Positions 62,501-64,000 of a stretch of DNA of 64,000 bases are shown piece by piece. The notes beneath the pieces are model-generated. The model saw nothing but the letters and a program-made list of their open reading frames with translations. It made no database searches and was not told the origin of the DNA. The translations under genes were made by a program, and so were the position numbers. The stretch is from NCBI GenBank assembly GCA_035559775.1, contig DATMAU010000013.1:1-64000 (forward strand), written 5' to 3'. Source of the stretch: AG1 sp035559775. Its GTDB lineage: Archaea > Thermoproteota > Thermoprotei_A > Sulfolobales > AG1. Every line of letters begins with the position of its first letter. Within the stretch, counting starts at the first letter, position 1.

Positions 62501-62874
62501 GGATAGTGGACTATACTATAAGCGTTGTGAACGATCTGGGGCAGCCTATCCAGGGTGCAAGCATAACAATAAAAAGCCTTGAGAACCCCGCTATAGAGGT
62601 CACCTCTACTACTGGTGACGATGGGAAGGCTGTGATCAGACTCCCATACGGATCATACGGGGCGGTGATAACAGCACAGGGTTATAACAGGCTAGAACAG
62701 CAATTACCGGCCGGGGCACAGAGTATAGAGTTGAGGCTACAGCCAACGCTGCTCAACCTGCTATCGAGGTTCACCATAGCGTATATACTCATAGGCATGG
62801 TGGTAGCAGTAATAGTTATAGCGAGGATAACGAGGAGATATATAGAGAGAAAAGCCAGCGAAGAGGCAATATAG
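59536..62874 (+). CDS. Large membrane-anchored surface protein of the pilus locus
   Basis: 1112 residues. Signal peptide or anchor (LVMLILITIPITPLLFYTGYAQ), then about 200 residues with repeated short beta strands (VVAVSGSGNSSG, YIAVGSDRGEVIVYNAQD) resembling a beta-propeller. At least three carboxypeptidase-regulatory-like (Ig-type) repeats follow: TVYNETGYPIQNATVTASL (about 235), VVDDLGSPVPNASVSIVD (about 825) and VVNDLGQPIQGASITIKS (about 1000). A C-terminal membrane helix (FTIAYILIGMVVAVIVIARI) and basic tail close it. Nearly all of it would lie outside the cell, many NxS/T sites suggest glycosylation, and its place suggests a pilus-associated adhesin. No known family overall. Confidence 0.75.
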   Translation: MRSMTKRYAGLVMLILITIPITPLLFYTGYAQQTLEIPDTAYLKPYNLYSTWYSDLSIQASVLASIPGRGVVAVSGSGNSSGEYFLEVLSIDSASRAIHRSRYAVSGTPTTMISDGDSGSYIAVGSDRGEVIVYNAQDMRASYIQASRYPVKRLSVGVGASGDPYLAVLDAQDYLYLYRATRGGWAEVGPRESTAVYNYTRSSVLDISGTEVVSGNLRRVDPSLLLMIYTPPLLRVSFTVYNETGYPIQNATVTASLARPRATEDLVFQSISDQNGTAFLSLPLIDPGGTLYRVNITHPEYETVNMDIELNQAMLERTLVEYRVVMRSGQGEIVPIVKGIIPSYAVLLDTSGAPESIRFGRSLLLGIEPIYVKLIRPSIIGTQWVYLGVIVGYRGDQFVAAFTYFDQDLNPVPAKTQAGFRGYVWYILPSTPQDRVWIGYDDNGRGVSVILSSGRVYYFLYNDQRGFHIAFWGIDIPGSIVAADYRNGALVTIDSYERLHINRVDPSASVECTRSGDYLGVPIGPGVGAFVGVGNSYIGTSSRIYIIDALNSIVSSKCSIDLVRVYPRVPVSDIISNYSIGVNDGYIDVYEGGNLVARGPIANGSSTLYLPRGSYSARVSSSMVEYTGTLVVRGSSIDLPGPTLYRVNLSLYYYAPESPYTVTLTRVPPGLTLYIDDRISATTTDGSLELLLEGGGHRASLVSGGVELARGEFVVNKSGRLDLVLRAYTATLNIRLGVLGARALETPTASITLRLFAEGPLLRGDLGAIRPGLPVTLPLGVYRVVATSPFFYQEEVLFGIMGQGVARHLEVLLRPREIQASLLVVDDLGSPVPNASVSIVDMASNLTILSGVTSDDGVLTIPRIFVGVYSISIEPSNQSLYTGYTGILRVDRQDLVVSINRTRQQVTLVLTDPISGSLASPVRVSIYMGDRLLYRGEPSGNVIPNLSLPHGTARIVVEPAGRGDIYTRLERDVSIAVGGGRVEVALSRRIVDYTISVVNDLGQPIQGASITIKSLENPAIEVTSTTGDDGKAVIRLPYGSYGAVITAQGYNRLEQQLPAGAQSIELRLQPTLLNLLSRFTIAYILIGMVVAVIVIARITRRYIERKASEEAI

Positions 62875-62930
62875 CTAGCAAAACAAAACCTAAACAATAA
62901 ATACCCCGGTAAAAAATAAAAATAGAGAGT

Positions 62931-63956
62931 ATGAAGAAACAGATCATAAGAAAAGCAGTAGCAGGGATGCTCGCATTCATAATAGGGATCTCAGTACTAA
63001 TGATAACCCTGATACCCCTCCTAATCTACCTAAACACATCAAGCGGAGAGACACTAAAAGCAATGGGGATGGTAAGAGAATTCCAAAGCCAAAGATCAAG
63101 AGAAGCACTAGATATAGTATATGACGCTACTAGCTCAACCTTCCTACTCAAAAACACAGGAACCACACCAATAACCATAATACTAGCAGCAATAAGCAGC
63201 GGGAACCAGTGCGTAAACCTATCAAAAACAAACATAAACCTCAACCCAGGAGACACAGTAAAAAACATATCAAACTATGGTCTAGGCAGCATATGCTATG
63301 TAGTAACATCCAGAGGAAACGTATTCCCAGTAAAAGAGAAATACAACTTGCTATTATCACAACTAGCACAATCATCACAAGAAATAGTATTCACACCCGA
63401 CAACACAAAATTCGCCGAAGATCTCTACAACTCCTACAAAAACAAAATAATAGCCAATTATAGTACCAGCAGCACTAGCTGCACCAATCCAGGCACCCCC
63501 ACACTTCATCCATTCGATAAATATAACAACAAGAAGCTCTTAACAATAAATTACACGTCAGGCGGTGTAGTAAATTATACTAATAATGGATGCTTTAGCT
63601 TAACCTTCCAGAATGTTGTGAACGTCAGTGGAAACCAATATGCAGTAGCAGTGTTCTACAAAATAGTAATCGTGCATAATAAAAATGGCAATAAGCTTGG
63701 GGCTACCCTTACAATATGTCTACAACAAGAACAAGGCGGAGTAACTAGGTGTGCCAGCAGTGCTGGGACATCGTGGACTCCTAGTGCTATTCAGACTAAC
63801 TATGTAGTTCTTGAGGGTATCTCGCTTATACCGAGTCTTACACCAGGCCTATATAACCTTAATATCACTCTCACGTTTGATAGCGGAGGAGGCACAGAAT
63901 TCAATGTTGGTGTTGAGTATATAGCTGTTCAGAATGCTAGGCTGGTTACTGGGTGA
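62931..63956 (+). CDS. Pilin-like or pseudopilin-like membrane-anchored protein
   Basis: 341 residues. A basic N-terminus (MKKQIIRK) is directly followed by a long hydrophobic helix (AVAGMLAFIIGISVLMITLIPLLIYL). This arrangement resembles class III (type IV prepilin) signal peptides with a cleavage site near RK-A, though the usual QSE/QxxE at +5 is absent. The rest is beta-rich and Asn/Ser/Thr-rich, with cysteines and NxS/T sites. The first 600 bases are strikingly A-rich and T-poor on the coding strand (AAA, ATA, ACA codons), unlike the later part and the neighbours. It starts 56 bases after the surface-protein gene. Confidence 0.65.
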   Translation: MKKQIIRKAVAGMLAFIIGISVLMITLIPLLIYLNTSSGETLKAMGMVREFQSQRSREALDIVYDATSSTFLLKNTGTTPITIILAAISSGNQCVNLSKTNINLNPGDTVKNISNYGLGSICYVVTSRGNVFPVKEKYNLLLSQLAQSSQEIVFTPDNTKFAEDLYNSYKNKIIANYSTSSTSCTNPGTPTLHPFDKYNNKKLLTINYTSGGVVNYTNNGCFSLTFQNVVNVSGNQYAVAVFYKIVIVHNKNGNKLGATLTICLQQEQGGVTRCASSAGTSWTPSAIQTNYVVLEGISLIPSLTPGLYNLNITLTFDSGGGTEFNVGVEYIAVQNARLVTG

Positions 63957-64000
63957 CTGTTTTGAGGGCTCAGTCAGAGCTTATTGTTACAGTGATCCTT
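63953..64000 (+). CDS. Start of a type IV pilin gene (3' partial)
   Basis: The frame from GTG 63953 (or TTG 63962) reads VTVLRAQSELIVTVIL to the end of the window. R-A-QSELI followed by hydrophobic residues is the archaeal class III signal-peptide signature (cleavage after R, glutamate at +5). It overlaps the preceding stop by three bases. Confidence 0.65.
   Translation, partial: MTVLRAQSELIVTVIL

Noticed and set aside
1..64000. CRISPR array or cas genes
   Set aside because: No regularly spaced direct repeats and no Cas-family protein seen anywhere in the window.

Overview
The window is a piece of a thermophilic archaeal chromosome, most likely a crenarchaeote (Thermoproteota). Supporting markers are ribosomal protein eS1, PCNA, CDP-archaeol synthase, a geranylgeranyl-reductase-type enzyme, the LysW/LysX carrier pathway, RtcB, an HTH_10 (Bat-type) regulator, archaeal type IV pilus genes, leaderless-looking genes with TATA boxes about 25-35 bases upstream, and frequent GTG/TTG starts. 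The order cannot be fixed by eye.

Layout. 1-6.9 kb: the end of a membrane-anchored nuclease, an SDR, lysX/lysW with a divergent Lrp-type regulator, an m5C RNA methyltransferase with an overlapping PUA gene, eS1 and carS. 6.9-13.4 kb (minus): a full oligopeptide ABC operon whose binding protein has its two halves in swapped order. 13.4-18 kb: a frameshifted Sec59-like gene, a frameshifted HEPN gene, an Rnl1-like RNA ligase with arginine at the nucleotidyl-lysine position, and a DUF354 glycosyltransferase-like gene. 18-26.6 kb: phosphosugar mutase, Trm112-like, M24 peptidase, a LivJ-type binding protein broken by a 351-bp element, rtcB, DUF47, an Sfm1-like SPOUT enzyme and PCNA. 26.7-33.8 kb: the histidine operon hisG-D-C-B-H-A-F-I, then a TenA-family gene. 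34-42 kb: small membrane proteins, GNAT, a JAMM-motif protein, two ribbon-helix-helix genes, inositol-phosphate synthase, a 3' half of a tRNA, a TGS GTPase and an asparagine-synthase-like gene. 42-52.4 kb: an orphan peptide-type permease pair, gamma-glutamyltransferase, a branched-chain amino-acid ABC operon and a Bat-type regulator. 52.4-64 kb: a VapB-like relic, lipid reductase, epimerase, DoxX, and a divergent type IV pilus locus with a 1112-residue surface protein and pilin-like genes.

The strongest unexpected signals are four. First, a roughly 350-bp repeat (three good copies and one decayed copy) with hairpins at both ends. In all three good copies it sits next to AAGCC without target duplication. 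Two empty sites can be rebuilt in reading frame, which points to a non-autonomous IS200/IS605-type element. Second, a free-standing tRNA 3' half that begins at the canonical splice position. Third, the circularly permuted oligopeptide-binding protein. Fourth, an 88-bp identical tract shared by the two adjacent Opp ATPase genes.

At least four genes, possibly five, look one base out of frame (Sec59-like, HEPN, hisG start, asparagine-synthase-like start, perhaps the LivJ-like start). Either the assembly carries indel errors or these genes are decaying.
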